From Onchocerca volvulus (lineage: Eukaryota; Nematoda; Chromadorea; Rhabditida; Onchocercidae), in contig HG738137.1 of assembly GCA_000499405.2 (NCBI GenBank), positions 26,905,928-26,969,927 of the forward strand: a stretch of DNA of 64,000 bases, read 5' to 3'. Positions 1-11,342 of this stretch are shown piece by piece. The notes beneath the pieces were generated by a model. That model searched no databases. It saw only the letters and a list, made by a program, of their open reading frames with translations, and was not told where the DNA came from. Position numbers and translations under genes: made by a program. Position 1 is the stretch's first letter; every line of letters begins with the position of its first letter.

Positions 1-1241
1 GGTGAGATTTTCCCGAAATAATCTGCTAACAACAATGATAAGTCTATTAAGAAAATGATAAGCAACAATTATTTGACATAAATTGATTTAAAAAATTCTC
101 ACAAAGATAGGTATATACGACAAATTGAATAGGAAAAAAGAGAAAAGAAACATGCAGGAAACTAGAAAACTGTGCTTTGTACATCAATAAATTAACATGA
201 TACGTCATTTTAACGGAACCAGTTTTCCGTTCATTAACACATACCGAAAAAATGAGCCAAACAAAACCATCCATCAATCCTTCACCAATCATGGTAATTA
301 TAGAAAAAATTTAATCATTCAACGATTATAGTTATTCATGAAGAATGTGAAGTTTGAAATTATGATTTCATTCGGATGAGATGAATTTTATAGATTTTAA
401 ATAATGATGATAGTGCTACGGTAGCAAAATATCATGTTAAATGCAAAATATTTTAAAGATTTTATGAAACGCGAAACAATTCATATTTCTGCAATGATAA
501 AACTGTTTTCAAAAACATTAGTTATCAAACAGAAACAACAGAAATAACAAATGATATGGATGAAATTATCCAGCTGAGATTCAAAAAATTCAAGTTCATG
601 ATATATCTACGGTGCTATTTTTAAAAACAAAGATCATTATGATTACGAAGAATGTAGAAACGACATGCATTAGCACTTTAATAGACAAAAATTTTAAAGG
701 CGAAAATCTGATAAAGAAAAAACAGGAATTGCGATTCTCAGATTTTCTCAAACATATCTCAAAATCTTAAGAATTTTTAAATAATGACGTAAGTTGGTTT
801 TATCTTTCCACAGCTAAAAAAACAAGTCTATACTTCGAAGAATTATATGACATCTTAATTCTGCAGAATTTATTTTATTCTGAGATAACGAATTTATGAT
901 AACCGAATAGCCAAAACGATCTTAGCAGAATATAATAACAACCAAAATCAACATTCTAATATGTGTATCTAAATAAAATTAAAACAATTACGCATAAAAT
1001 CATTTTGCATTCTTCGTATTATTAACGCAGACGTTTTCAATATACATAGTGTTTCGCTTGTACATTTCGCATTCTCATCAACAGCACCAAAATAAGCCCT
1101 CTGACTGAGACTATTCCTTATGAGGAAAGCTTTGCTGCTTTTTCTTTCTTTTTTTTTTTTTTTTGATGAAAATGGTAATCTCTTATTAATTATTAATTTA
1201 TAAATGAACATAAATCAAGATAATATGACAATGAAATTAAA
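1..1241. other. AT-rich flank, no supported gene
   Basis: This stretch lies downstream (3') of the RSRC1-like gene. It contains only short AT-rich open frames with no recognisable protein and several homopolymer runs. One minus-strand frame starting near 292 could be a first exon running off the left edge, because a GTATGT donor follows about 16 codons, but nothing else supports it. No canonical AATAAA is obvious just after the RSRC1 stop. Confidence 0.6.
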
Positions 1242-3661
1242 TCATAAACCCAACAGTTTTGTCCGCCTTTCACGATATATTTTCAACCAGCGTTCTTCAC
1301 GTATAGCGGGATCTTCGTAAAACTGAAAAAAAAAAAATTGCTAAAATCTGTGGATAAATTCGCTAAAACAATTCATTTATCCTATTTTTTTATTCTTTTT
1401 TTTCTATTTTGTTTTTTTTACTTTATTTTATTTTTTATTTATTTTTTTTATTTTGTTGTTTTTTAAAGTTTTTTGAGAATGAAAACATTCAGAGACAAAA
1501 ATGATTGACAATTAAACCCGACTTGCATTGAATTATTGAATACCATGATGTGGCTAATTCCAAAAACACGATAGAATTACAGTTGAAATTGGAATGGAAT
1601 TTGAAGATCAATCTTTTTCCACAATTAATCTAATGTGCTTAGTTTTTTGGTTGGAGGATCATTAAAAAAATAAAGTAAAATACATCTGAAGCAGTAAAAA
1701 ATTACCCGTGCGTTGGCAAGAGGCATTTCTTTATCTACTTCCACGTCTGCGATTGTCTCTCTTTTCTCGTCGCTGTATCTTTTTTCAGCATCTCGCCATT
1801 TTGGTCCAAACATTGCTTTATCATGTTCATCTTCTTTCTTCGTTACCATCGATGCATGATCCGTAACATCCTGAACAACATAGAAAATCAAAATAGAAAT
1901 GATTTGAAGAACAAATCCTTTTCCTGCAAAATGTAGGTTATTTTTTACAGACAGCATAACTCATGGGTCAATTAAATAAAATAGTCAATTTTATATAATC
2001 CTTTCTTTATAAAAAAAAAAAAAGGAAAAGAAAAACACATAAACGACTTAATGTATATATTTAGACTGAGTAAAGCGCTTCAGTAATATTTAAAACTAAA
2101 AATAAAAAAATTAACTGGTTTTAAGGATACAAAAGACACATTTCCTCATTTTTAAGATCTTTAACTATCGACTCGTTATTCCATTCAACTTCCAGATTTA
2201 CGTTAATTTTCTATTCCGGCTAAGAACTGCATAAAGATAATAGGACAAAAAGTTCTGAGCATCGTCTTTTGATGATACTACCCTAAGATTATACCTATTC
2301 TTCCACCATTTTTTAAATTTGATAATTAAAAAGCATATAAGAGTGAAAAAAATAGGTAAAAAAAGATAAAGAACTAGCCTACCAAAAAAAAAAAATTGAG
2401 ATGTAAAAGAACCCTGATATGTATTAAAAATTTTAGATAAAATTCAATATTGGAGTGGACCTCTTTCCTAACTCGTCCACCAGCTCCTCCAGCAGAAGAA
2501 ACGAATGTTGACTGATGGAAACCTTCTTCTTCGATAAGTTCAATGTTACGATGTCGTGCTACCGTTTCCGCAATTGTGAGATCATTTAAATGAGATTCAC
2601 TTGGCAAACCTCTTGTTTCAACTACATCACCTATTTTCGATTGAGCAGACTCCAGAGCAGACCGCATTCGTGATTTCATCATTTCTATTTCCTTAAAATA
2701 AAATAATGAAATCTAGATTTTACGTTTAGAATTTTCAACATTATTCTCACTATTCGTAATTTTTATAAGATTTCTTTTCAGAAAGATTTCGAACAATTTC
2801 TTTCTTCATTTTTCTATAACAGTTTGCTAATAATAACTCCCGTTCAGTTTATATCAGATTTACCTTCACTGTATCCTTCATTTTTTCTTGACTGTCTCTG
2901 CCCCGTTGCTTCGAATGCCTATGCCTAGTGCTCCGTTTGTCATGCTTGTCCCTGCAAAAATTAAACAAATTTTTAGCTAAATTCAAATACCATTCCCCTC
3001 TTTTGGTCTTCTCGTTGCAAACATCCTAAAAAATACGCATGAAAAGAGTCATCAGATTAATGTTACAGATAGTTTCCGTTATTCCTACAAGTAAAAAGTA
3101 AGGAAAAGAAAGATGTTCATAGACTGTCTCCTTATTCGAATACAGTTGGATTAGCAGATATCATATCAATATGAAGAAATTCTCAAAAACTTGTCATTAC
3201 ATCTAAGTTAATTGAATCATCAATGGCTGTTCTCATTCATAAATTCTCATCGTAAAATAAATAAGACGAATTAACCTTTCAACTTTTTCAACGCTTCTAC
3301 TCTTGCTTCGATCTCGATTACGCCGAAGTGAGCTGTGACTTCTTTCTCGACTACGTCGTCTGCCACTGCTTCTACTTCTACGTCTTCTACGACTTCGGCT
3401 TCTGCTTCTGCTATAACGTCGATCCTGACTTTTGCTTCTGCTATAACGCCGATTCCGACTTGTGCTTCTGCTACTACGTCGACCTCTACTTCTGCTCCTA
3501 CTACTGCGTCGACCTCTACTCTTGCTCCTGCTACTACGTCGATCTCGACTTCTGCTTCGTGTTCGTCTTCCATAGCTCTCACTACCGCTACTTTTTGAAG
3601 ATCGCTGACCACTCCTACTATATTTTTTCACTTTGCCCATATTTTGCTGTAAATCATTCAT
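1242..3661 (-). CDS. RSRC1: Serine/arginine-related protein 53 (RSRC1-like splicing factor)
   Basis: Minus-strand gene with five exons: 3661-3276, 2951-2864, 2691-2461, 1870-1706 and 1322-1242. They join to 316 residues; human RSRC1 has 334. Residues ~10-115 are an RS domain of repeated RSRS/RRSSRS units. A Lys/His/Arg-rich stretch and a helical segment (EIEMMKSRMRSALESA) follow. Next comes a block with the motif IELIEEEGFHQSTF, which corresponds to the conserved NIKAIENDSFVQQTF region of RSRC1. The last exon (residues 291-316) carries the diagnostic tail FYEDPAIREERWLKIYRE, related to the human [20 protein letters not shown]. In animals this nuclear protein takes part in 3' splice-site selection and alternative splicing. 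The exon 3 donor is ambiguous: a GTTAGG 12 nt upstream of the chosen GTCCAC also keeps frame and would remove four residues. An ATG at 3640 is a possible alternative start. Confidence 0.88.
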
Positions 3662-6147
3662 TACTATTATACTTATAATCTGAACAATATTTACACCATG
3701 ATTACATAGACAGTATTCCCGTTGATTAAAACTGTCTGATTCGCCTCATAAACTCTATTTCTCCTATAATACACGAAATAAAAAAAATATATGCGTGAAT
3801 GTTTTAGATTTGCGTCCCATAGATTCGATCTCAACATGTCACAAGATTCTCGATCTTTTTCAAGATGTCTCCGATGAAAGGGGTCATCATCAGTATAGAA
3901 TCCTAATTACTTAACCCAATGCTCATGAATAGACATGTCTGTATCACATTCAAAATCACTTCTTCCTAGCATTGCGAGATTCACCTTGACCTCATGGAAC
4001 ATTCCATTCCTGCTTCTCTTCCTTTTTTGCAACAATGAGTTTGATTGGTGCAACGGCTCAAAACAAGTTTGCAACTTTTCTCATATGCTACCATCCATTT
4101 CGTCTAATTTCCTTAATTACAGTTAATCTATGAAACTGGCAAACTTGAGAAGTCGGCAAACTTGAAAAGGCTTCTCATCCGATAATAAAAAGATGTAGTA
4201 GTTTCATCCGAGTATATACGAACTTTGAGCCATTGTAAATGTTACATTGACACCATTCTTTTCTTCCTTTTTTGCAAAACATCTTTTCAACTCGTGATGT
4301 CGGCAACGTTTCCAGATATAATGACTTCTCGATGCTTACCATCGAATTCAATTTCGAAAACTTGGAAAAACTCCTCATTAATAATTTGAACTTTATTGGC
4401 TATAGTTTGGAGTTTGGATTAGCACAGAACTATCATCAGTATTAATTAGCAGCCAAAATTTTTAGGCTTCTAGTCTCTGCTTTTCACAGTTCAACACAAG
4501 TATCTGGCAACTGCGCTACTTTACGATGTACCGTATTTTGTTTTCGTCATATATGTGCTGATAATACCTATAATTCCATCCCTACACTGCAGTAAATATT
4601 CTGCAGCCTTCATACTGCAGCATATGTCGCCATCTCAGAAATGCGACTAAAAGATTCCTCGCAAGACGCTTTACTGCTGGGAATCTTTTCCAGTATCAGT
4701 AAAGCTCGAAGTTACCAGACTGATGAGTTTTTTACTATGCCAAACATAGTAAACTTGAGGGAATTCGTGCAACTTTGGGAATCGAAGGTCTTCGGAATGA
4801 CCATCGTTTTTTCTATCGATCACGACAACTTCAAGATATGTATATAGCAGGATTAATAACCGGCAATGCTTAAATTAGATCAGTGGGAACTAATATTTCA
4901 CCTGATTGATACTGTTATGACATTTTGCAACTAGCCGTTACAATACTTCCTGACAATGTTTATATCCAAATGATCAGAAATAAGTCTTTCGCAAGAGTTA
5001 ATCATAAGTGGAATAACTCTTGCTGCCAGTATATTTTTAAAATATCAAATACATAATTTCAAAGGAATTTGGTTGATAAATGGAGATCAGAAAAAAAAGA
5101 TGGAGTGATCAATCCAACGGAAGCCGTCAATCCAGAAGTGAAAATTCCTGACAATTTGGAGTTTGCATACTATATATAATTATATATAATTCACAAATTC
5201 AATTAATCATAAGAATCCATAACATATGCAATAAAAATCACTGAAAATAATCGTACTGAAGGAAACCAGAAAAAATAATAAGTAATAATACATTATGCTT
5301 GTCGCGGTTTCAAATTCATATACCAATTAAAACATGAAAATAGAAATCTTGATAGGTTATGTGAAGAAAAGGATTAAAAACAAAACACAGGAAAACAGAT
5401 TAAATCAATTCATTCGCTCCAATATTTCTTATCATGTGTCCTGCTTAATTTTCAGCAATAAACATGATTATCAGAATCGCTATCGTGACAACTGCCGAAA
5501 ACTGAAATCTATGATTACTTTAAAGAAATGTGTCAAAGGACTTGAGTAGATAATCAAAAAAACAATAGTTTCACGAAATGCACTAACTGAACATTCACTT
5601 CCTATATTTTAATATGAATCGACATTTAATAAATACTCTTATTTCATGCACAGTATTCAACTAAAGATAGAAAGGAGCTTATTGCCTGAAAAGCAGAGAT
5701 CCACAAAAATGGTTCACTAAAAAGCGTTTCCATACACTATTTTGTTTCCGTGACATTTGCAGTTTATGTTGAGGGTTTCTGAAACCTCAACATAGACTGC
5801 AAATGTCACGGAAACAAAATAGTGTATGGAAAAAATTGAGCATAAGTGAACAGTAATAACAAAATTATGCCAACGCTACGATAAAACAATGTCATCCAAT
5901 AACTGATGGCAGCAAAAATTTTGACAAAGCAGAAAAACTATAGTCTCAAAACTGGACAGAAATATTGCATTACGGTCATCATTTTCTTAAATTTCTGAAA
6001 TGAATCAAAACGATAACAATTTGCCATTATTAATCAAATTACTGATACGAATTCAAATAACAAAAAAAAAAAATAGTTCACTAGGATATAATACACTACA
6101 TATTCCTCGTCGTTAAAGCGGTAATCGCAGAAGTAGAAGAAGGAATT
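3662..6147. other. Intergenic: RSRC1 upstream region and MFF 3' flank
   Basis: No gene is supported here. From about 4.0 to 4.85 kb the sequence is less AT-rich than its surroundings and shows faint internal repetition: a tandem pair built on ggcaaacttgaRaag (4138-4169), and a ttccttttttgcaa motif near 4018 and again near 4264. This may be a decayed duplicated segment. A long near-perfect palindrome sits at 5727-5832 and is listed separately. Open frames of 62-71 codons occur, but they match nothing I know. Confidence 0.5.
5727..5832. repeat. Near-perfect 106-bp palindrome (foldback)
   Basis: The left arm, from tttccatacactattttg at 5727, is mirrored by the right arm ending caaaatagtgtatggaaa at 5832. 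The arms are about 50 nt each and differ by one mismatch (the T/C position next to tatgttg) and one extra G near the centre. They meet in the middle at about gtttcTgaaac, leaving almost no loop. The region has no coding potential. It could be a foldback/MITE remnant or a hairpin transcript source; neither is shown by sequence alone. Confidence 0.9.
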
Positions 6148-7865
6148 TCAAATCTTTTTCTTGAAAAACAAATATATAATGAGACCAGTAATACTAAACA
6201 TATATGTCCACAGCAAAGATTCCTTAGTTTTTCTACGTTCGAACTCATCTTCTAACTGATACAAACGTGTCGATAAACGTCCTAATTGTCGCCTCATTAA
6301 TTTCAATTCACGCAAAGGATCCTCTTCTACTGCCAATGAAGATGGAAGTTCCTAAAAAAAAAAGTACAATATTATACAACCATGGATATGGTGACTATAA
6401 AATAAGCTGTATATATGATCAAAATACAATTTAAAATAATTTTAAACAAAAAAGAATCAAAATGTTGAGACAAATTAACCTATTAAAAATGATAAGAAAT
6501 CTGTTACATGAAATATAACAAATATTTTATGCAAAAATGCAATATATTTAAACATACGGATCTGAATAGTAAATAAGGACGCACTTGTAAAGGAGGCGAG
6601 TCTTTGGGAGAAGGCGTATCGCCAGCAATTTCCGGACACGGCCCTTTATCAAGTGTTAATATGCTCGGCGGAGTAATGAATTCCTATAATGATAAAATTT
6701 TACTGTCTAATGTTCAAGCTTATGAAACGAATAATTTTTGACAAAGAAATCGAAACATAAAAGTGATTAAATCGTTGTTTAATGTGATGGAATATCACGT
6801 CTAATTCTGGAAATCTAAGCATGAATAATGCATTTGTTGGTATTACTAACAATATGAGAAGTGAAATCATTGCAGAAATAATCTAATTTCATGACTCTCA
6901 TATCACTCATTACATGTTATGTTTTTATCTGTTTTAGATTATCTGATATACAATGTCGAGTAGTAATGGTTGCTCTTACACAATACAATATGAGCAACAA
7001 TACCTATTTAAATTTTAGAGAAACAAATTACGTATAAAGATGAGAACTTACAGGATTTGGATACACGGTAGCCATACGGTCAAACATGACTTCAGATGGT
7101 GGCGCACGATCGCCACGTGTTTCTTCACCTCCAGCTACAATAATTCTTTCCGGTACATTCATCTGGTAAGTACAATTATAAGCCACAGTATCATGACGTT
7201 GTCTTGGATATTGCTGATCAGTGACTCCCGCAACTGTAATATGCTGCGGTACATGCATTTCGATGTGTGCTGCAATAATTTTTGTAATATATATAGCTTT
7301 AAACTCCATTGTAATGCAATCGTAATGAACATCTTATTTTATCTATGATGTCAGGAAGTTATACGCTTAGCACAATACGATGAGTTAAATTATCTAAAAT
7401 GAACCTATTTCGACCTTTTCTTACGAGTTAAACAATGGCCAACTGATATGTTTGATCTCCAGCCTATCGCCAAATTAATCATATTTTACAAATGCTGAAT
7501 AAGTAATTTGCAAAGTGAGAAAATTGAAACAAACGATTCTAAAATCAGAAAATATGTGAAAGAAAGATTAAAAGGAAAAAAAAAAGTACTGCCAAAAATT
7601 CTTAAGAAATGTTAGATTGTCATAATTCTGAGAAAAAAAGAATGGTCTGAAGATTAAAGCAACATGGTTTGCGAAGATGAAATAGAGATTGATGAAAATC
7701 GTGAGAGAGGATAAAATATCAGAAGGGGAAGGCATTAAAGAAATGTACTGAAGTGTAAATACAAATATTCGGGTAAGTCAAATGGATCAGATATATGCCT
7801 TCTAACGCTCAGACTATTAATTTTCCATTATAATTCACCTTGTTTTGTCTGCCCTGATAAATCTT
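6148..7865 (-). CDS. MFF: Mitochondrial fission factor (Mff), 5' end not found
   Basis: Minus-strand exons in order: 7865-7839, 7269-7052, 6683-6585 and 6351-6148. All are in frame and end at a stop. The exon from 7269 carries the repeated Mff motifs MHVPQHITVAG and MNVPERIIVAGG; the second matches human MQVPERIVVAGN. The next exon has TPPSILTLDKGP, matching human TPPRVLTLSERP. The last exon gives a heptad-type coiled coil (MRRQLGRLSTRLYQLEDEFE), then a C-terminal membrane anchor of about 18 residues and a lysine-rich end. Mff is a tail-anchored receptor on mitochondrial and peroxisomal outer membranes that recruits the dynamin Drp1. The upstream 27-nt microexon adds EDLSGQTKQ, placed like human TEGISQRMR. 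It ends in phase 1, so at least one further exon with the start codon must lie upstream, probably in 7.87-8.6 kb; I could not identify it. Confidence 0.85.
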
Positions 7866-8631
7866 CTAAAAAAATAATTTCATTTATTGTAACAGAAGAC
7901 AATTACATATGGAGGCGTATGCGTGGATATGATGAGCGGCCAAGTAACAACCTGAATTCACTAAACAATAAATTATCAGCACATAATGTGGAAACAAACA
8001 TGATTCTTTCGTAATACAACGGACACGATTCCTTTGTAACACAAATAATTAAAATAAACCTACAGATCGAATAATAATGAGGCAAAACACTTTACTGAAT
8101 GACTTTTATTATTTTCCGATTGCACTTAAGCGATCTTTTCGAAACTATCTTATCACTTTTCAAAAGCGCACACGAATTTTTGAAGATCAAATTAAGCAAT
8201 ATTTCCATTTACAAATATAGAATCATCCTCGAAATGTAGATGAAAAGAAAAGGGCGGGAAAGGGTACAAAAAACTTTCAAGAAACTTAGAAATATTTCTA
8301 AAGCATTGATAAGCTAACTATATACTTTGGACTTCATTAAATACTGCTACCACAATTACTATCATAAATAAAGAGAAAAAGAGAAGAGCACAAGAAATTT
8401 ACGGAAAAATACTGATAAAGCGATTGATAAACTGATTACATACTTTGGGCCTCGTTAAATATTGTCGCCAGAATTGTCGCATTTTTTTTGAAGTGTGGAT
8501 CGTTTTGTTTGGGGACGTTGTCAAAGTAAGGGTGTTAATGAGTTTTGATAGATGTATATGTCAGTATGTACTTATTATCATTTATCAAATATCAAAATTC
8601 TTTATCTTCTTGAAATGAATTACAGGATGTT
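7866..8631. other. Intergenic between divergent MFF and TRAPPC2
   Basis: This region separates two divergent genes, so it should hold both promoters and the missing first exon of MFF. I could not see a convincing coding exon. Two diverged copies of a block of roughly 100 bp lie here, listed separately. An acceptor-like tttacag ends just before the TRAPPC2 start. Confidence 0.55.
8264..8480. repeat. Diverged tandem duplication (~119-bp period)
   Basis: The block attgataagctaactatata at 8304 recurs in altered form (attgataaactgattacata) at 8423. Matching continues through actttggacttcattaaata versus actttgggcctcgttaaata and into the following accacaattac versus gccagaattgtc. The copies differ by roughly one base in six. 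They lie in the shared upstream region of MFF and TRAPPC2. Confidence 0.7.
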
Positions 8632-10172
8632 ATGGCGACAGGTCGAGAATATTACTTTGTTATTGTTGGACATAACGATCAATTGATATTCGAAATGGAA
8701 TTTCCAGTGGTTGATGCGAAGAAACGGCTTGATTCCGATACGCGTCATCTGAATCAATTTATCGCCCACGCGGCTCTGGATATTATCGATGAACAGATGC
8801 TTACTAATCCTCAGATGTATTTAAAGGTATCATGTACACCTATGTACCTGTAAATGGAAATATTCGCCTACAAATATTTGGAAAAATTTATTGATATCCT
8901 AAAATATATACATGCCAGTTTTTAAAGTTTTTTTTTACTTTTTTTTTTTTTGTAGAGACCAACTAATAGAATTTTAGACTTAAATGGAAAAGAAGTAATT
9001 AAAATTTAAATCTGAAGTTTAATGAGATTTAAATTTCAATTACTTCTTTTTATATGCTGTAGTAGCGAATGTTCAGAATGCATTAGTGTAATTCAAAATA
9101 TGGTTTATAGTTGTTCAATTCAATTTAATATACATGCGTCCAATTAATTGGTCAGTCTATACTTACTTTCTCAATATTTATTAAAAAAGAAAATTTTATA
9201 TATATCTTAATTGTAATCGAAAACTTTTTTCTGCTTTTATTGGACCTAGCATTATTTTTGTGACCAATCAAACCTTCTTTTTTTTTAGTTATCTTAGCGT
9301 TTTTGAAATTCGGCTGTTTCCAATCTACTTTAATTTTTGGTGAGTCATGATAAAAATTTATTGTATATTTTGCCTAAGTAATAGAGTAAATATATGTAGA
9401 ACAATAATGACTTGAAGAAATTTCTTAGCCATAAACAATAATTAATAGTAAGTGATTTTGTTTTGTCTGCAGATTGTGGATAAATTTAATGAATGGTATG
9501 TTTCTGCTTTTGTCACTGCAAGTCGTATAAGATTTGTTATGTTGCACTGCCAAAAGAATGAAGACGGAATTAAGCAATTCTTTCAGGTTCTCTTTCTATT
9601 TGTTTCTTCAAAAATATTAAAAGTGATGCTCGTTTCAGCACTCAACTGCTTTAATATTTCAACTTTTAATTTAAATTAAAGCAAAGTTTGATAAATATAA
9701 ATAAATAAATAAATATATATATAGGGTAATCTGTCTCAAAAGATGAATCAATTTTCATATTAATTCTTTATCAATGTTCGTTTTTCATTCCCACGAAATC
9801 TCTCCTTAACTGTTTCCCACAAGAAAAAAAATTTTATCTATTATCTTGAATGAACTGTTTCCCGTTATTTAAATTTTAGTTCTTCCCAAACTGTATAAGT
9901 TTTGTTCGCCCATTCTTTCCTTTCTATTACAATTGATACATAACTTTGGAACATATTAAAGAACTAAACACATATCACATTGCCGATTGAAATTATCATT
10001 TTAATAAAAATTTGGTTGCTATCTTGAATGAACTATTAGCTCATTGCAGGAAATCTACGAAATGTATATCAAACTTTCAATGAATCCGTTTTACGAGATT
10101 AATTCACCAATTACATCATCCAATTTTGAACAAAAATCAATATTTTATGGAAAAAAATATTTGAACACATGA
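8632..10172 (+). CDS. TRAPPC2: Trafficking protein particle complex subunit 2 (sedlin)
   Basis: Three exons: 8632-8826, 9473-9586 and 10050-10172, giving 143 residues against 140 in human. The reading follows human sedlin almost throughout: [18 protein letters not shown], then [43 protein letters not shown] and the C-terminal [18 protein letters not shown]. Sedlin is a longin-fold core subunit shared by TRAPP II and III and acts in ER-Golgi and Golgi membrane tethering. The start is the first in-frame ATG; it lies 6 nt after an acceptor-like tttacag-type site (8626), so the mRNA is probably trans-spliced or has a 5' UTR intron. AATAAA at 10196-10201, 24 bp after the stop, is a good polyadenylation signal. 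Intron 1 holds an inverted repeat, listed separately. Confidence 0.95.
8988..9050. repeat. TRAPPC2: 26-bp inverted repeat within TRAPPC2 intron 1
   Basis: aaaagaagtaattaaaattt at 8988 pairs with aaatttcaattacttctttt ending at 9050. The arms are 26 nt with one mismatch and are separated by 11 nt (gaagtttaatg). It would form a stable hairpin in the pre-mRNA. No function is evident. Confidence 0.85.
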
Positions 10173-11005
10173 TGAATCATATTAGCAAAATATTTAATAA
10201 ATTAGAGATTTTATCATTTCATTAATTTTTCATGCATTGTTTGTTGTGATGCAATTTAAACCATAATATGTATTATAATTCTTTAAATCTTTATGGAAAC
10301 AAAGACAATTTAAGGGTTTGTTTATAATGTCTTGTGATGTTAATATATCATCTTCAAACTTCACTCTTTCTCATGTTGCTGTAACCAAAATAAATCTTTC
10401 ACATGACACTGCTCAATTGTTCGGTGAATCTCAAACACAGTGGTTTGATATGGTTTATTTGCAGAACGGTTAAAGTGAAAATTTTTGCTGTGTCATAATC
10501 TTTGATTCTTTCATACAGAATTGGTATCGTCAAATTATTTTTGTCCAAATATCATGTTATAAAATTGCTAATAATATTTTTAGCTAGGAATAAATATTCT
10601 CAATAATTTTTGATAAATGGTTTAGTTTTTCATATGTGAAAATTTTCATGATTATATCTTTTTGTCATAATCAGACATTAAGGTTATATTAAGCACAGTA
10701 ATGCAAGTAGTTTGTTAAATGACGTATAATTAACAAAGTTAATAGAAACTTGACTTTTCTATAACTGTCTAGAATTTTTTTTTATTTCCCTTTGCAATCT
10801 TCTTTTTATGAGATAATATTCGTAATAAAATTTTGGCTTTGCAATCAATGTATTGCAAATGTGCTGAAAATTTTGAAGGAAGTGACCAGTTTAGAATTGA
10901 TGCTGGATGCATCCTTGAATTTCATATGCTGCACAAATGCATTGGTAAATTTTCAGCTTTCAACAGGAAATTGGCAACGTATAGGCGTATTTATTATTGC
11001 TTGAG

Positions 11006-11342
11006 ATGTGCCTCTCATTGATCTTGGTCATTCTTTGTTTTGTATGTCCAGTAAGTGAATTTATTTTTAAAATCAAAAAAGAAATTTTAATGCAGTTCTT
11101 AATTCAAGAAATCATTTGGTTATTAGTTCCTGGTCTTCTTTTTGATTTAGTGTTATCGCTTGAAGAATAATTTCTTGCAAAGGAATAAAATCCAAAATTT
11201 ATTGCAGCCTCTCGCGGTTTTATTTGCTCGCGGCTGTGACGTACATTTGCTGCTGAACATTATTTTCACTGTTCTGGTTTGGGTACCAGGTATTATTCAC
11301 GCAATTTACGTTTGCTTCTATTTCGAACCTCGGCAAACTTAA
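11006..11342 (+). CDS. Small Pmp3/UPF0057-family membrane protein
   Basis: Two exons, 11006-11050 and 11208-11342 (GTAAGT donor, ttgcag acceptor), encode 59 residues. The first exon gives MCLSLILVILCFVCP. The second continues PLAVLFARGCDVHLLLNIIF and then VWVPGIIHAIYVCFYF. This follows the Pmp3 (PF01679) pattern: an initial hydrophobic helix ending PP, the signature LxRGC, a second helix and the motif PGIIHA. Family members are two-helix proteolipids of plasma membrane or endomembranes; the yeast Pmp3 protein affects membrane potential and cation tolerance. Nematodes carry several copies. Function in this worm is not known. The gene lies 834 bp after TRAPPC2 in the same direction. Confidence 0.85.

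Noticed and set aside
47..292. 81-codon minus-strand frame with a possible first-exon donor
   Set aside because: There is only one weak splice signal and no recognisable peptide; the remainder would lie outside the window.
3271..3678. Four overlapping open frames on both strands over the RS-repeat exon
   Set aside because: The repeated Arg/Ser codons keep several frames open. Only the minus-strand RS reading joins in phase to the downstream RSRC1 exons.
7040..7348. 102-codon plus-strand frame antisense to the Mff exon
   Set aside because: It is a shadow of the Mff exon on the other strand; Mff motifs and splice sites support only the minus strand.
10792..11021. Two open frames just upstream of the Pmp3-like start
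   Set aside because: They show no family motif and overlap the likely 5' UTR; the real product begins at 11006 in another frame.
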